A program made the position numbers and the translations under genes. Shown here one piece after another: positions 10,503 to 22,341 of a stretch of DNA of 64,000 nucleotides; the stretch's first letter is position 1; every line of letters starts with the position of its first letter. Source of the stretch: Utricularia gibba (lineage: Eukaryota > Streptophyta > Magnoliopsida > Lamiales > Lentibulariaceae); the NCBI GenBank assembly GCA_002189035.1, contig CM007989.1, positions 1,116,001-1,180,000 of the forward strand, in the 5' to 3' direction. The notes below the pieces were generated by a model. That model was given only the letters and a program-made list of their open reading frames with translations. It ran no database searches and was not told where the DNA came from.

Positions 10503-13500
10503 TTATAATAATCCATTCGCCCGGTGGTATCCGGAAGGGGAAGATGGAGAAGGGTTGAGCTTCGCCGGATCCTTGAGGAGCTGCTGAGAGACGCGGTCAG
10601 CCAGGATCGACTGCCCATCGTACGCCTCTCCGATTGCGATTCTTCCATGCTGCTTTACCAGAGCATCGTTGTCATGCGGACCGAGTTGCCATGGAGCCTT
10701 TGATCTGTAATGCAACCCTCGCAGAATATCGGGGTCCCAGTAGGAAGGGCTGAGAGGGCGCACCTGCAGGTTGATGATGCCGCCTTCGGGAGATAATGAC
10801 AGCTGTTGATTACGGAAGGGGATTGCTCCGATGCCGCCGGTGAGGGGAGTCGATGAGCCAGATGTGGCTTGGGGACTAGATATAGGGGAAGGAGACATTC
10901 TACCGCTCAGATGCTGAGGAGACCTTGAATGCAGAAGAGGACTTCCCACAGGGGAGACTGGGCATGATATGTTCCTCGACATGAGGGAGGAGTCGCTGAA
11001 ATTCGAGAGTAGGAACCAGAGTCAGCTAGCTACACAAGGTCAATGAGAAGCAACTATTCATAGGCATGGGATGAGGCACACCTCAACTGGAAGCTTGATT
11101 TTGGAACTCTTGATGAATGGATTGCAAGTCTTTCAGATTCGGCCTGGACTCTACTGCTTCCAATGCCCTGCATCCATGGATTATGTTAAATATACAAGAA
11201 CACTAGCAGCAATGAAGGGTTTCGCAGAGAGTATGCATACCATGGATTTCACAACATTTATTAGTGCGGGACGATCTGAGGATGTGGAGCTCATCACTTG
11301 TTTCTCGAGAGGAGAAGCAGCCTTGACAAAAGGGTGCTCCAAAAGCTTGGCAGCCGTGGGACGATTCTGGGGGTTTCTCTGCAAGCATAACCTCACAAAA
11401 TCCTTCCCTTCATCAGAGAGGTTATCCGGGATTGCAGGAAGTTCTTTACTGTTACCAATCTTGAACATGGCTGCAACCTTCAAGACAGTAACTAACGGAA
11501 TCAGATTCCGCCAAAAACAAAAATGAAGGAAAAGTGATTCCATGGTGACAAAAGCTACTAACCCCTTCATATTGACTCCAAGGTGGTTTTGCTGTAGCCA
11601 TTTCAAGAACAGTACATCCAAGACTCCATACGTCAACAGCTAAACTGCATCCATTTGAATTCTTAATAACCTGTGAGAGTAAAAGACAAGGTAGAACAGT
11701 TACAAAAGCGTGACGACAGCAAGGGTGTTAGTTCTATGGTGTTCCGACAATATAGAACCAACCTCAGGTGCCATCCAGTATGGACTCCCCTTAAAGGATA
11801 ATGGACATGACTGCCCTGCTATCTGGATGCCAAGAGCATATAATGAAAAAGAAATCTATATGACAATGAGATCAAATTGCTGGAGAAATCACAGGAAAGC
11901 TGCAAGGGGATTGCAAGAATGTACATAAGACAGTTCCAATTCGGTTATATGCAGATAAACAAGTTAAACACAGAGAGAAAAGCAGCAGGCCAATCTTTGA
12001 AGTTTTAGGATGGCTATACATTCAAACATTAAAAATGAAATCATAGTTGCAGCTGCTAGTGAACACACATTCCAAACTTACATGCTTTGCCATCCCAAAA
12101 TCAGCCAACTTAACACGGCCACTCGGGTCCACAAGTATATTGGCTCCTTTAATATCTCTGAAGCACAGGTTATGCCACAGGTACTTGATTAAGATGTGAA
12201 AAAAAAACAAGAAAGCGACTTGCCCCATGATTATAACATAATACAACTAAAAACGCAGCAAAACCTGTGCACTGTATTTTTGGCATGCAAATAGGCAAGC
12301 CCAGACAAGATTTGCTGGGTATAACTACGGATGGCTGATTCCCCAAGCTTTCCGTACTCTTGAAGAATCTTATGAATGGAGCCACCAGACACATATTCTA
12401 AATATATATATAATCGATCACCCACCTGATGAAGTAACTCACGTAAGAATCAGGAAAAACATACCTACTGCTTGAAGAAACATATATCACAACCATAATT
12501 TTCTCTGAAAAAGAACTTAAGATGTATTCCTGATGTTTTGCTGCAATATCCATCTACTCAAATTAGCTATCCCTTTCTAGGTTACTAAGCCCTCAAGCAG
12601 GTTAATCAGATGCAAATTTGTAAACTGCAAACAGAAGAATAGGACAACATCACCTACCATTTCAGATCCAATGTACTGGACGATATTGGGATGTCTTAGT
12701 CGACTGAGAAGTGCAATCTCCTACATTAAACGCAAATGATTTCATAAGAACTTTTGGAAAGTGTTGACCACGGTTTTTGATTGGAAATGACATTATCAGA
12801 ATAATAATCTTATTCATTTTCCATGATTTGTGCTCCAGAGAATGCAAAATGGCAAATAGGACTTACTTGCCCTAATTGCTTCGCACTCTCCCTTGACTTT
12901 GCATCATCAGCAAATAAAGTAACCTCCTTCATGGCACACATTTCACCAGTTTCACTACAAAAAAATCCACAAATCCACAAATCAGGAAAATACTTGACAA
13001 ATAGTACTAAAAAATAACACCCTCAGATGACCATGTTTCCTTACCTGTTGAAACCAACGTAGACATGCCCAAATGTTCCTCTACCAAGCAACTTCCCCTT
13101 TTTCCAGCGTGATCCCGGGCTTGTCAGATTTTCAGGTCTTCCAGGGCTACGTGGTACTGAGGGTGAGGTCACAGCTGAATTTTGATGAGAGAAGGGTGAG
13201 ATATTAGATACTGCTATAGGGGGAGGGGCAAACGGTGACTCTGCTGCCTGACATCATCAGGCCAGTTACTTGGTGAATCAGAATGCCCTCCAGATCGAGG
13301 GTGAACAGGTGTTACAGCACCACTATGTATTCTAGAACTAGGGCCAGGGCTAGTCATTCTAGGACTAGGGTTTGGAGAATATTCAGGGCTTCCTCTGCTG
13401 GGCTGCCAAAACAATTGTCCACCATACATGTCACCTCCCATTGAATTGTGGCCAGAAGTCTGACCTGACCCAGGACTGGAGCATTGACCAGAACCAAGAA

Positions 13501-14301
13501 AAGGAAAATCTGTATGATGCTTCCCAGAACATACATTACTACTTGCAACTTGCTCATTACTGCGGCCTCTAATTGGACTTCTGGAGGGCTAGACATTGAG
13601 CTATCTGGAGCACTAACAAAGGCACCACGATGAGGAACTTGTAAAGTAGGTACTTGCCCATTCAGCATCCTTCTTCTTGATGGTGGTGATGAAACTTTTT
13701 TAACAGCAGAGATTTTTGCTGGAATCCGGGAGTCCCTTGTGATTACTGGTGCAGTACAGGGGTGATCGGTTGATGGGCTGTCAACTGCCATTCTACTGCC
13801 AATATCAGAGTCAGTAGCCAAAGGGCTACGATGTCTTGATTCAGCAGGATCCTCACCCTCAATTGACGATTCACTTGAGAGTGAAGAAACAGCTGGCTCA
13901 GCATCTATGTCTCCAGGTTCCAGTTTTTGACGGATGCATGCAGGTCTCGGAAGAGGCAGAAATAATGATGTTTTAGAGGACTTGTCTATCTTTGGTTTAG
14001 TAGGCTCACTTATACCAGAGTTTTGGCGCTGCCCCTGCTGGGGAGTTGGCGTCCCTTGGGGTCTTTCAGCAAAACTTTGGCATCGTGAAACATGTTTTGA
14101 AGGTGATGGAGATCTAGACTGCGCTCGTGAGTGGGACCCTCTTTCTGAAACAGTGTCACTCGAACGCCTCCTAGAACCTCCTGATCTAGTCTGAGATTTA
14201 CTTTCAGGACTCCTAAACTTCTTGTGTAATGTATCAATAAAACTTTCTTTTCCTGCTTTCGTTTTTGCATCTTTTGATGACTTTCCCCACCAAGAAGGCA
14301 T
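10503..14301 (-). CDS. YDA: YODA-like MAP kinase kinase kinase (MEKK class)
   Basis: Top-tier MAPK kinase; in Arabidopsis YODA acts upstream of MKK4/5-MPK3/6 in stomatal patterning and zygote elongation. Ten exons: 13045-14301, 12867-12954, 12658-12720, 12265-12425, 12082-12157, 11763-11822, 11563-11670, 11241-11477, 11082-11143, 10503-10995. The N-terminus MPSWWGKSSKDAKTK... ESFIDTLHKKFRSPESK and the Ser-rich regulatory region (SRAQSRSPSPSKHVSRCQSF) are YODA-type. The kinase domain is complete: WKKGKLLGRGTFGHVYVGF, CAMKEV lysine, HRDIKGANILVD, DFGMAKH, SFKGSPYWMAPE. The tail contains ISCPVSPVGSPLLHSRSPQH. Exon 1 shows two -1 frameshifts (13219-13223 and 13584-13587), both in C runs. With two bases restored the total is 869 codons, close to the family length. 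The 5' leader (14302-about 15200) is CT-rich in the sense strand and probably holds an intron. Confidence 0.93.
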
Positions 14302-15938
14302 ATTTTCTGAAATAAAAAGTTCCAAAATATGAATCACGAAGATATCAAAGGCTGTGCACATGAAGCATTCGAAATGGAAAGTGGCTTTCATCCTTTCTTT
14401 TTTTTTTCATTTTATCCTACAGCGAACTGATGTTCACAACCTAAGGACAAGTTAGTTGATTCATATAACCTAAGGAAGATAGTCTCTGTGATGGAAAATG
14501 ATACACGGAGCAGTTTACCCTGCATCTTTCTTTGAAATTCAAATACTTCTCCAAAAAACAATAAAAGAAAGTGAACCTTCGAAAGGTGTATTTTTACGCA
14601 GGATTTTTTTTATCTCATCACTGTTTGTTTTCCTCACCTAACCACTCACGACTTGCACAAAAATGAAAAAATATAGCCATCAACGCATCACCTCTGTTCG
14701 AATCCCCATATGGCATATACCCTTTGACGTATTTCACAACATTATGCTCATCGCTACCCCAGTGAGCTTTGACTTTCAAATCACTCCACAAGCTCAACTC
14801 TTTGTACCCTTCAACAGAATCAGCCACCAACCCAATCTCCCCAAAAAATTTTTAGGGCCGACAGCCGTTTTATCCAGTACCCACATTTCCCACCACCAAA
14901 AATCACAGATAACATCTCGCGTACAGACCCCAGCAAACTTGAACAAGAAAAATCAACTTCCCATACCGTAAAAAAACATAGTTTCACCAAAAGCTTACCT
15001 CCGAACTCCTCAACTTGTCACATCGCAGGGACAAAGCAACGCGAGCAAGAAGAGAGAGCACAGGAGCTCTAATTCGCCAAAAAAAGACCCGAAATAGTTC
15101 TGTAATGAGCCTCCGGAATCCAATTTAACGAATCGCATGCGCGAATTCAAGTTTCTGAGATCGCGTTGAGAGAGCGCGAGACGAAGAGACAAGAGAGAGA
15201 AAGAGCGATAGAGAGAGAAATAGAAGAGTTGCTCCAGTCAAGAATTTGGTAGCAGCAGCAATTATTGTAATTATGATCGCTATTTACTCTGTTTATTTTT
15301 TATATTTGAAAAAAGAAGAAATTATTTACTTCAATTTCGTGGAAATTAGTTCGATTTACTTTTAGAGTGGACCAATGAAATAGGTCCACGCTCTCTTTTC
15401 CATTAATTCTAAAATCACACATCCCCCCTTCAAATATATAAAATTACAACAACTCACATCATTTTTTTATTTCAGCCCCATGAAAAAAAATTATAATAAA
15501 TTTAATACATATATTATAACGGTAACTAGCAAAAAAAAAAATATATATATATATATATGACAAAATTTTTAAAACAGAATTATAAATTAAGTGATAGGAA
15601 TTTATACTACACTCCATATCAAACCATTATTAATTATTTTTTTAATTAGTCCATTTGGGATGAATTCCTGTTTTTAAATAAAAAAATGTTTAGTTAAAAC
15701 CAAGGTTTCCGTTATTACCAATGAGGTAATTGAATTTTACTATTTGCATTTCAACCAAATCTCTGCGTCGGGGGCCTGGATCCAGCCTACGATGGAGTTG
15801 TTGAAGCCTCAAGGTAGGAGATGTGAGTATATGTATACTTTACTCTGAAGAAAAGTTGAACAAAAGAAACGCTGGTACTGCAAGGCTGTGAGGACTGAGT
15901 AGCGGCGGATCAAAAGAGAAGGTGTGAGTCGTTTATTG
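14302..15938. promoter_or_regulatory. YODA 5' leader and shared promoter with TMEM161-like gene
   Basis: 14302-about 15240 is the likely untranslated leader of YODA; its sense strand has a pyrimidine-rich CT stretch at 15170-15235. 15250-15760 is AT-rich spacer. The plus-strand leader of the TMEM161-like gene probably begins after 15780. A GTTCGAATCCCC string near 14695 resembles a tRNA T-loop, but no tRNA can be built around it. Confidence 0.45.
15541..15558. repeat. AT dinucleotide microsatellite
   Basis: Nine AT units directly after a poly-A run in the spacer between YODA and the TMEM161-like gene. A typical plant intergenic simple repeat. Confidence 0.9.
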
Positions 15939-17260
15939 ATGATGGGTTCGATGGTATCCTTGATTCCGCTTCCCAGCGTCAATCTTTATCTTCAAGTACT
16001 CTTGGTGATCACGCTCAGCCTCCTACTTTCCTTCCTCAGAATCCCTGCTCTAGTCCTCACTGGCCTCCACACGTACGTGCATCCCGACGATGTCAATCCC
16101 AATGGAAATGGAGCTCTTCGGGCTGCGATTCGAAGACCCAGTGCCATGGATTCCGAACAGCCAACACCCAGAAAAAAATTGAAGGAAAGATTTGAGTTTG
16201 ACGAAAGTAAAGCCCAGGTTTTTAGACTGACACTCGGCGAGGGTCTCTTGCAATCGAGAGTTTATTTCAGAGAATTTCATAGTGCTTTCAATTTTACTAT
16301 AATTGCGGCTTCATCGATCTTGCTTCAGAAGTTTTTGAGCGTGGAGGGGGATGATGGGGTTGTTAAGGATGGAACTGTGGTTCCCTGATACTGGGACTTG
16401 CTAGTGTTTGTAGATTTGTGTTCTTGATTGTTAAAGTTGGGTTTGAGAAATCGGCTTCGAAGAAGATTGACAAGGATTTGAGCACTATTTGTGGCGTTTT
16501 GGGTTTCTTTTTAAGTATTGGTGTTGTCTTTGAGATGGTTCCAAAAAGGGTTATTGATTTTGGTCTCGAACCTCTAGATGCTCTAGGAAGGTTGCTCCTT
16601 GCTGCTTTCATGGGTTGCATTGTGGGTTTTCTTTACATTCCAGCAATGAGAAATGCAAGATGTTTCTGGCTTGGAACCGATCAGCTTCGTTGTAAATTGT
16701 CGATAATTTCATGTGGATGGTTGCCAAGAATACTAATCTATGCTTCTTATGTCATGGCTGTCTTCATTGCATTGCTTTGGATCACCCCATTTTCCAGCAT
16801 CTTCTTAACCGAAAACATTCATGGGAAAAGTGTATCCCTTGTTGGAAGATGCACTGGCATTTCTAGTTCAAGCTTTACCAGCTTTAGGAACATATGCATT
16901 GCAGTCTATGGAGTTCTTCAACTTGTGCTTATCAGATCAAATGTTCAAGTTTTCCTAAACGAATCAGTGTTATGCTGGTATCAACGACTGCACGCGAGCA
17001 AGGTGCCTGATCTGGAGTACAGCAGGGCAAAAGTCTTCCTTCACAATCACTACGTATGCTTGGTTGCTATACAGTTTCTGGGGCAAGCTGCACCGGTGTC
17101 ACTCCTCCTTGGTCTGTCACAGCTAGATTATGCAGGTTCTTACTCTGGATTGTTTAAGGAAGTTGGGGTGTTCATAGCATGGTGGATTGTCTTCGTGTGG
17201 GCTGCGATGAATTCGGCGATTCTTGTGTTGTTTCGTCGTGGAAGTTTATACATTTCTTGA
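15939..17260 (+). CDS. TMEM161-like multi-pass membrane protein (apparent frameshift)
   Basis: Intronless. It starts at ATG 15939 (MMGSMVSLIPLPSVNLYLQ) and ends with TGA at 17258-17260. The protein has an N-terminal hydrophobic segment (LLVITLSLLLSFLRIP), a hydrophilic stretch with HPDDVNPNG, then about seven further hydrophobic segments. The pattern, including FGLEPLDALGRLLLAAFMG followed by a membrane segment ending YIPAMRNAR, resembles the TMEM161A/B family. The molecular function in plants is unknown to me. The frame breaks at 16383-16385, where a CCC run gives an early stop; one additional C would read VVPLILGLASVCRF and restore a 441-codon frame (440 residues). It could be a pseudogene, but both halves are otherwise intact. 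An alternative is simply 'plant multi-pass membrane protein'. Confidence 0.75.
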
Positions 17261-17425
17261 TGAAAACCTTCTGGTACAATGCACTGGTAATTTTGTATTG
17301 GCATCCTGTGTCTTTGAATCACGGGAAACCAAAATGCTTTTTTTTTTTCATTCATTCTTGTAGTTGATGCATTACTCATGCAAGTGGCGTGATGCACCAA
17401 GACAGACGAGTGAGAAGAGAGCTAT

Positions 17426-17824
17426 TTAGAGTGTTGAGATCACTGGGGAAGTGTCTCTTACAATGTGGAATCTCTGACCACTTGCAACAGCTATTGTGAT
17501 CACCATGGTTGCATTCTCCGGCAGCCACAACTCCCTTCCGGTATCGATTTGCGAAACCGTGACAGCTCTATACTCCGCCTGTTCGACTTTTGTTATCCAC
17601 AGCTCGCCGGATCCATTCCTTGGCTCTCCCTGCTGCACGGCGATAATGAGCCTGAGCCGGCTAGAAGTCACCGGTGAGGATCGCCGAGCCGTGTGCGGCT
17701 GCGTGATGGATATGATCGCCAGATACGCCGTGAACGCCACCGCAATAGCTACTTTGCCTGGGTTCTGTGGAGTCCGTCTTGGGTTCACCATCGACCCCAA
17801 CACGAATTGCGAATAGTCATCCAT
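17426..17824 (-). CDS. Hypothetical small protein, 132 residues, one membrane segment
   Basis: Single-exon frame starting MDDYSQFVLGSMVNPRRTP. It has a hydrophobic segment (VAIAVAFTAYLAIISI) near residue 25, then a soluble part with VEQAEYRAVTVSQIDTGREL. Base composition is richer in GC than the flanks, which fits coding sequence. I do not recognise a family. The opposite strand also carries a 106-codon frame over the same bases, so coding on the minus strand is the better but unproven reading. It converges on the TMEM161-like gene (165 bp apart). Confidence 0.45.
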   Translation of the reverse strand: MDDYSQFVLGSMVNPRRTPQNPGKVAIAVAFTAYLAIISITQPHTARRSSPVTSSRLRLIIAVQQGEPRNGSGELWITKVEQAEYRAVTVSQIDTGRELWLPENATMVITIAVASGQRFHIVRDTSPVISTL

Positions 17825-18570
17825 CTAATCAGCATCTGCTCCTTCAATCTGCTTCACGGTGTTGTGTTGCTGATGCTTGTGCTTCGTTTCTCTGCAGCGT
17901 GGACGAGGCAACTGGAGATGGGGACTCCACACCCAAGATTTCGCTCTGAGACAACACGAACGTTGGACTTGGACTCTTTGTTTCTCGTCCCAATTATGCC
18001 ACAGAACATTGCAAATAAATGAGACAATGGACTCAATCCAAATATCGTGTTTCACATTGCTCAATATGAATAAAAAAGCATATTATTTCCCAATTCATTT
18101 CAATTTTTATTTTTATTTATTTATTTGTGTATAAGACAATGCTCAATTAAATTATATTACAATAAATTAATTATAAATTAATATCTTAGAAATGAAATTT
18201 AACAGTTACCAGTTCCGACGTAGGCTTCTTTTAATTTGTCGTGGAAATTTAATACGGCGCCGTATTGCTGCATTGGTCAAGAATTCCCTTCCCTTCTGTA
18301 GGCAAGGTAGCATTTCGCCCTTATAGATAGATTCAATTGAAGTACTGATTATGGAACTCTTTTGCGTGGCGTTGATGGGCTAGGGTTCTTTTGTGTGAGA
18401 ATTTGCGCGAAACGATGGAGAAGTGGAGAAGGAGGCGGCTATTTTTTAGTTTGAGTTGGGATTTCTGATTGGGCGGTTGACTTTGTTTGTTCTTTTACTT
18501 GGGATTCATATGGAATTGTTTGTTTCAGGAAGTTGATGTAGATAAGCGTCAATTTGTTGAGGCGCTGGAG
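17825..18570. promoter_or_regulatory. Promoter and leader of Ycf20-like gene
   Basis: 18060-18220 is AT-rich. A plausible 5' leader starts after about 18290, and a leader intron ends at the TTTCAG acceptor at 18529, followed by a short untranslated stretch before the ATG at 18571. Confidence 0.4.
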
Positions 18571-19035
18571 ATGGCAAAGTTAGCTACTTTGGCCTATGGT
18601 AGCCTTATAGGATACAGAACAATAACATCAAGCCTCAGTTATGCAAGTTCAAGAACTACTACTTCACGATTCCCATTGCAGTTCTACCGTATCCGGGCCG
18701 TGCAGGACAACGGGTCACCGAGAAGGTTAGTTGACCTTGTTCGGATCATACCAGAGGCATCAAGAGACTACTTTAAGAAGCCGTCAAGAAGGGCACTTTT
18801 TGGTGGGATATCACTCTTAGGCGGCTTCTATGTTGCACAGACAATATCTCTCTCATTTGGAGCCTTAGGAGTGAACGATGTCATTGCTGCTGTTTTGTGT
18901 GTTCTGATAACGGAGTATGTGACCAGATTCTATTACAGCAGACGTAAGGTTACATTCCCTCTTGCCCTTCTCAACAACTTCAAGATGGGATTCACTTATG
19001 GCCTCTTCATTGATGCTTTCAAACTTGCAAGCTGA
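18571..19035 (+). CDS. Ycf20-like plastid membrane protein
   Basis: 154 residues. The N-terminus (MAKLATLAYGSLIGYRTITS) is Ser/Thr/Arg-rich, as in chloroplast transit peptides. The C-terminal half is the conserved Ycf20 domain: RALFGGISLLGGFYVAQTIS, then GALGVNDVIAAVLCVLITE and FPLALLNNFKMGFTYGLFID, with two to three membrane segments. Ycf20 is encoded in algal and cyanobacterial plastid genomes. The nuclear plant homologue group includes Arabidopsis NPQ7, linked to non-photochemical quenching. The coding part is one exon; the acceptor at 18529 suggests a 5' UTR intron. An upstream read-through in the same frame (from 18487) crosses that acceptor and was not used. Confidence 0.88.
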   Translation: MAKLATLAYGSLIGYRTITSSLSYASSRTTTSRFPLQFYRIRAVQDNGSPRRLVDLVRIIPEASRDYFKKPSRRALFGGISLLGGFYVAQTISLSFGALGVNDVIAAVLCVLITEYVTRFYYSRRKVTFPLALLNNFKMGFTYGLFIDAFKLAS

Positions 19036-19424
19036 ACCCTCTTTCACTTATTCTTATGAATGTAGCTATTGCTATACTTTTTTTGTTTGATATAACCTTA
19101 TATGAGTTCAGGGAGCTAGACTTCTCGTGAATCTGTTTTGAGCAGTGTAAATATGTTGTATGGCCAAATGTATACATTTGGCTGTGAAACCTGATTGAGT
19201 TGAGAGGTTTTGCCATAAAACATTGGCTTGATACATGAATCAAAAAGATCATGGGATTTGAAAGGGGAAGCATGATTTGATTCCAAATATCCATACAAGT
19301 CTGGAGCGACTTAGCATACATATTTCCATCATCTTTTACATGGAACCCCACATCACAAGTGAAGTTCAGTGCACTTTATTCCATCATCATCAACACCGTT
19401 GCTGGTTTTGGAAATGCCTTCACT
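19036..19424. other. Convergent 3' UTR interval, Ycf20-like and SDH
   Basis: 389 bp between the two stop codons of convergent genes. No further gene was recognised; short antisense frames here are not protein-like. Confidence 0.6.
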
Positions 19425-20966
19425 CTAAAGATTAAACATGACCTTGATAGCATTACCACCGCGAGCACTAGTTTCAAATGCTTCTTCAACTTCCTTTTGA
19501 GAGAACCCAAACCTGTGGGTGATCAGTGGCTTTACATCAATTTTTCCGCTCCTCAGGAACTCTATGCATAGGGGCCATGTGTTCTTGTAACGGAATACAC
19601 CAACAACATCCACTTCCCTGAAATTTTGTGTTAATTATTAGCATGAAAAAATTGAAGCCAATAATCCAAAATGTGAAAACTAATCAATTATCTCATTTGA
19701 AGTTAATGCTATGAGACTGAGAATATAGTGTTCGAAATCACATCACCTAACGGCTGCTGGTGCAAGAGGAATCGTCATCTCGCTGTGGCCTAATCCGACA
19801 AGGCAAACCGTCCCACCAGAGGTAGTGACACTCAGGGCAGTTGACATAGTCTTACTGAAGCCAGCACAGTCAAAGCTTATGTGGATTGAACCTCCCATAG
19901 CTTTCTTGATTTGCTCGATTTCTGTTGATAAATCCTGTTGATAACTTAGGTCAGGATAGAGATTCATTATAAGGTACGAGGAATGAAATGCTTACAGATC
20001 ATCACTAACATTAATGCTGGCTGAAACTTTGAGAGTTGCATCTGCACCGAGATCCTTTGCAACAGATAAACGATGCTCATCCACATCAATAATGATGACC
20101 CTGGGAGCTCCAAATGCACGAGCCGCAAGCAATGTTACGAGTCCTATAGGTCCAGCACCAAGTACCAAAACATTCGACTCTGGACCAACATTGGCACGAC
20201 GACAAGCATGGACACCAACGCTCAAGGGTTCACACATTGCACCCTCCTCTAAGCTCACATTGTCAGGGAGTTTGAAGCATAACTCTGCAGGATGCACAAT
20301 CTGTGAAGTACATAACGCAAGAGCCAGTTATTAGTTAAGCACAAAGCCTCTCAAGAAAGTAAGTTTGTGATGAAAACCTGATCTGCAAGGGAACCATGAA
20401 ATGGAGGAGTTGCGAAAAACTTCATTTCAGGGCAAAGATTGTAGCGGCCTTCTTTGCAAACACCACATTTCGAGCAACTGATACCTGGCTCAATCGCAAC
20501 ACGATCACCAGGTTTCAGATGCTTAACTGCATCCCCAACTTCTTCGACAATACCAGCACATTCATGTCCAATTACCATTGGCTCTTTCACCACAAAATCA
20601 GCTAACTTCATCTCCTACAATAAACGCAAACGGGCTTTAAATATCTACACAGTAACCACAACAGAAAAACTCACCCGTTATTGGTGCCAATGAGTTAATA
20701 TCATTAAAGACTATCCAAATCGCAAAAAGCCGAACACAACACCCAGAAGGAGATATAACCTTGAGATAGTGAACATCACTGCCGCATATGCCCACAGCCT
20801 TCATTCGGATCCTAGCATCATCCGGTCCTGAAAAACGGAAAACAAAAAGAATCATTAGCGAAAACTAAGAGCAAATATCATCAAAAAAAACCAATAAATT
20901 ACCCAGAGGCGGAAGCTTAAAAGGTAGAATTTTTAGATTGTTGACCCCAAGAAGCCATGCAGCCAT
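19425..20966 (-). CDS. SDH: Sorbitol dehydrogenase (L-iditol 2-dehydrogenase), zinc MDR family
   Basis: NAD-dependent, oxidises sorbitol and related polyols to ketoses in the cytosol. Six exons: 20903-20966, 20760-20828, 20378-20614, 19996-20300, 19747-19934, 19425-19617. They sum to 352 codons including stop, slightly short of the roughly 360 usual in plants. The start is MAAWLLGVNNLKILPFKLPP. Catalytic zinc site: VGICGSDVHYLK (Cys) and MVIGHECAGIVEEVGD (His-Glu). Structural zinc cysteines lie in CSKCGVCKEGRYNLCPEM. The nucleotide fold is VLVLGAGPIGLVTLLAA, with an acidic IIIDVDEHR after it that fits NAD preference. It ends RGGNAIKVMFNL. All splice sites are GT-AG and in phase. It is divergent from the gene-poor stretch leading to GA20ox. 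Confidence 0.95.
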
Positions 20967-22276
20967 GTTTTCTCCCTCCCCGCACCCTCATGAGACATCC
21001 CACCTTTGCCCATTTCCCTCGACTGAGTGAGAAATCAACTGAAAAAAAAAAAAAAAGAAACCGAGAAGGCGATGAACCGCCAGTGGCTTTAAAGATAAAC
21101 TTGTGAGCCAAATAGTCTCCATCGCAAATCAGCTTCGTAGTTATCGAATATTATTTTTCTTTTACGAAATAAAAAATTGTGGCCATTGTCCAAACGTCTT
21201 TTTCATGAAATAATGACGTAATAGTGACGTAGTATATTAATTTTGTTTGCTAATCCGATTTAAAATAAATATTATTTATTTTAGACTTGTGGGCGGGCTT
21301 TGGACTGGATTGTCGATAATGGAGCTGTCCTGAGCAAGGGGAAGGGCCTAGGCCCACATACTACATTGGACCACAGTTATGGGTCGAAAACATGGCTCGA
21401 TTTATCAGGCCCACAAATTAATCTGATGATAAAATAAAAATAAAAATGACAAAAAATGATTTAAGATTGAATTATTCATCATAAAAATTAAAAAAATGTG
21501 TACTTTCACTTTCAATTTAATGTTTTTATTATTTAAAACAATATAAGACATGCACACCCAAAGCCTTTTCGTGGAATGGGTTGCGGTATGCCATAAAAGC
21601 CATCATTTACAATGTTCCTCCTAGATTGACGATGTTACCAACCAATCTGTTCTGGTTTGAAACCGAATTATTTTTTCGAATCGTCAATTCATAATTCAGA
21701 GTTTGTTGTTTTCGAACCGTCAATTCATAATCTATAGTTTGTTGTTGATTTCGATTTCGATTCATATCGATTACAACTCTAATTAGTCGTTGCTCACTGG
21801 GTGTGGGCATGGGGTTCCTTATTTCAGAAGTGGATGGATAGATGATAGATGATGAGACTGATCGGTGCATAAGAATCCAAAGGCGGCGGCAAGGAGGATC
21901 AGCAGAGATCGCGTCTGTTCCCCGTTATTCTCCTGTAAGGATCAAAGCGTAGCGTAGCGCTGCTCCAACTAGAATACTGTAATGGGCGACAAAAGGGGTG
22001 TGCTTTCTTTATAGTAAACTAAGGTATCATCACACTGTTGTCCCGGCTCCAGCTTTCTTTTCTCTTCTCCTCCCTCCTTTCCATAATAGTCTTTTGTCAC
22101 TGTGTCTGGCTGGCTCATGTGATCCTGCTCTGCCACTGCCCCATCCCCAACTCGAATTTTTGTCACTGCGTCGGGTTTTTACTTTTTCCTTCGCTGTGTT
22201 GCATGCACCGGCGACACTTGCACGCACCACCACTGAGATTCTACCCCATTAAAAAAATATCGTACGTGGTTTTGGT

Positions 22277-22295
22277 GGGTGGGTGGGTGCCTGGG
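22277..22295 (+). other. G-quadruplex motif (G3 x 4)
   Basis: Reads GGGTGGGTGGGTGCCTGGG: four runs of three G with loops of 1, 1 and 5 bases, which meets the standard G4 pattern. It lies 20-odd bases before a GATCC pentamer repeat in a non-coding interval. Confidence 0.7.
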
Positions 22296-22317
22296 TTGGT
22301 TGGTAGATTTATTGAGG

Positions 22318-22341
22318 GGATCCGATCCGATCCGATCCAAT
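22318..22341 (+). repeat. GATCC pentamer tandem repeat
   Basis: Four consecutive GATCC units followed by a degenerate AATC. Short simple repeat, no known function. Confidence 0.85.

Noticed and set aside
14690-14710. tRNA T-loop-like GTTCGAATCCCC
   Set aside because: No D-arm, anticodon arm or acceptor stem can be built around it on either strand.
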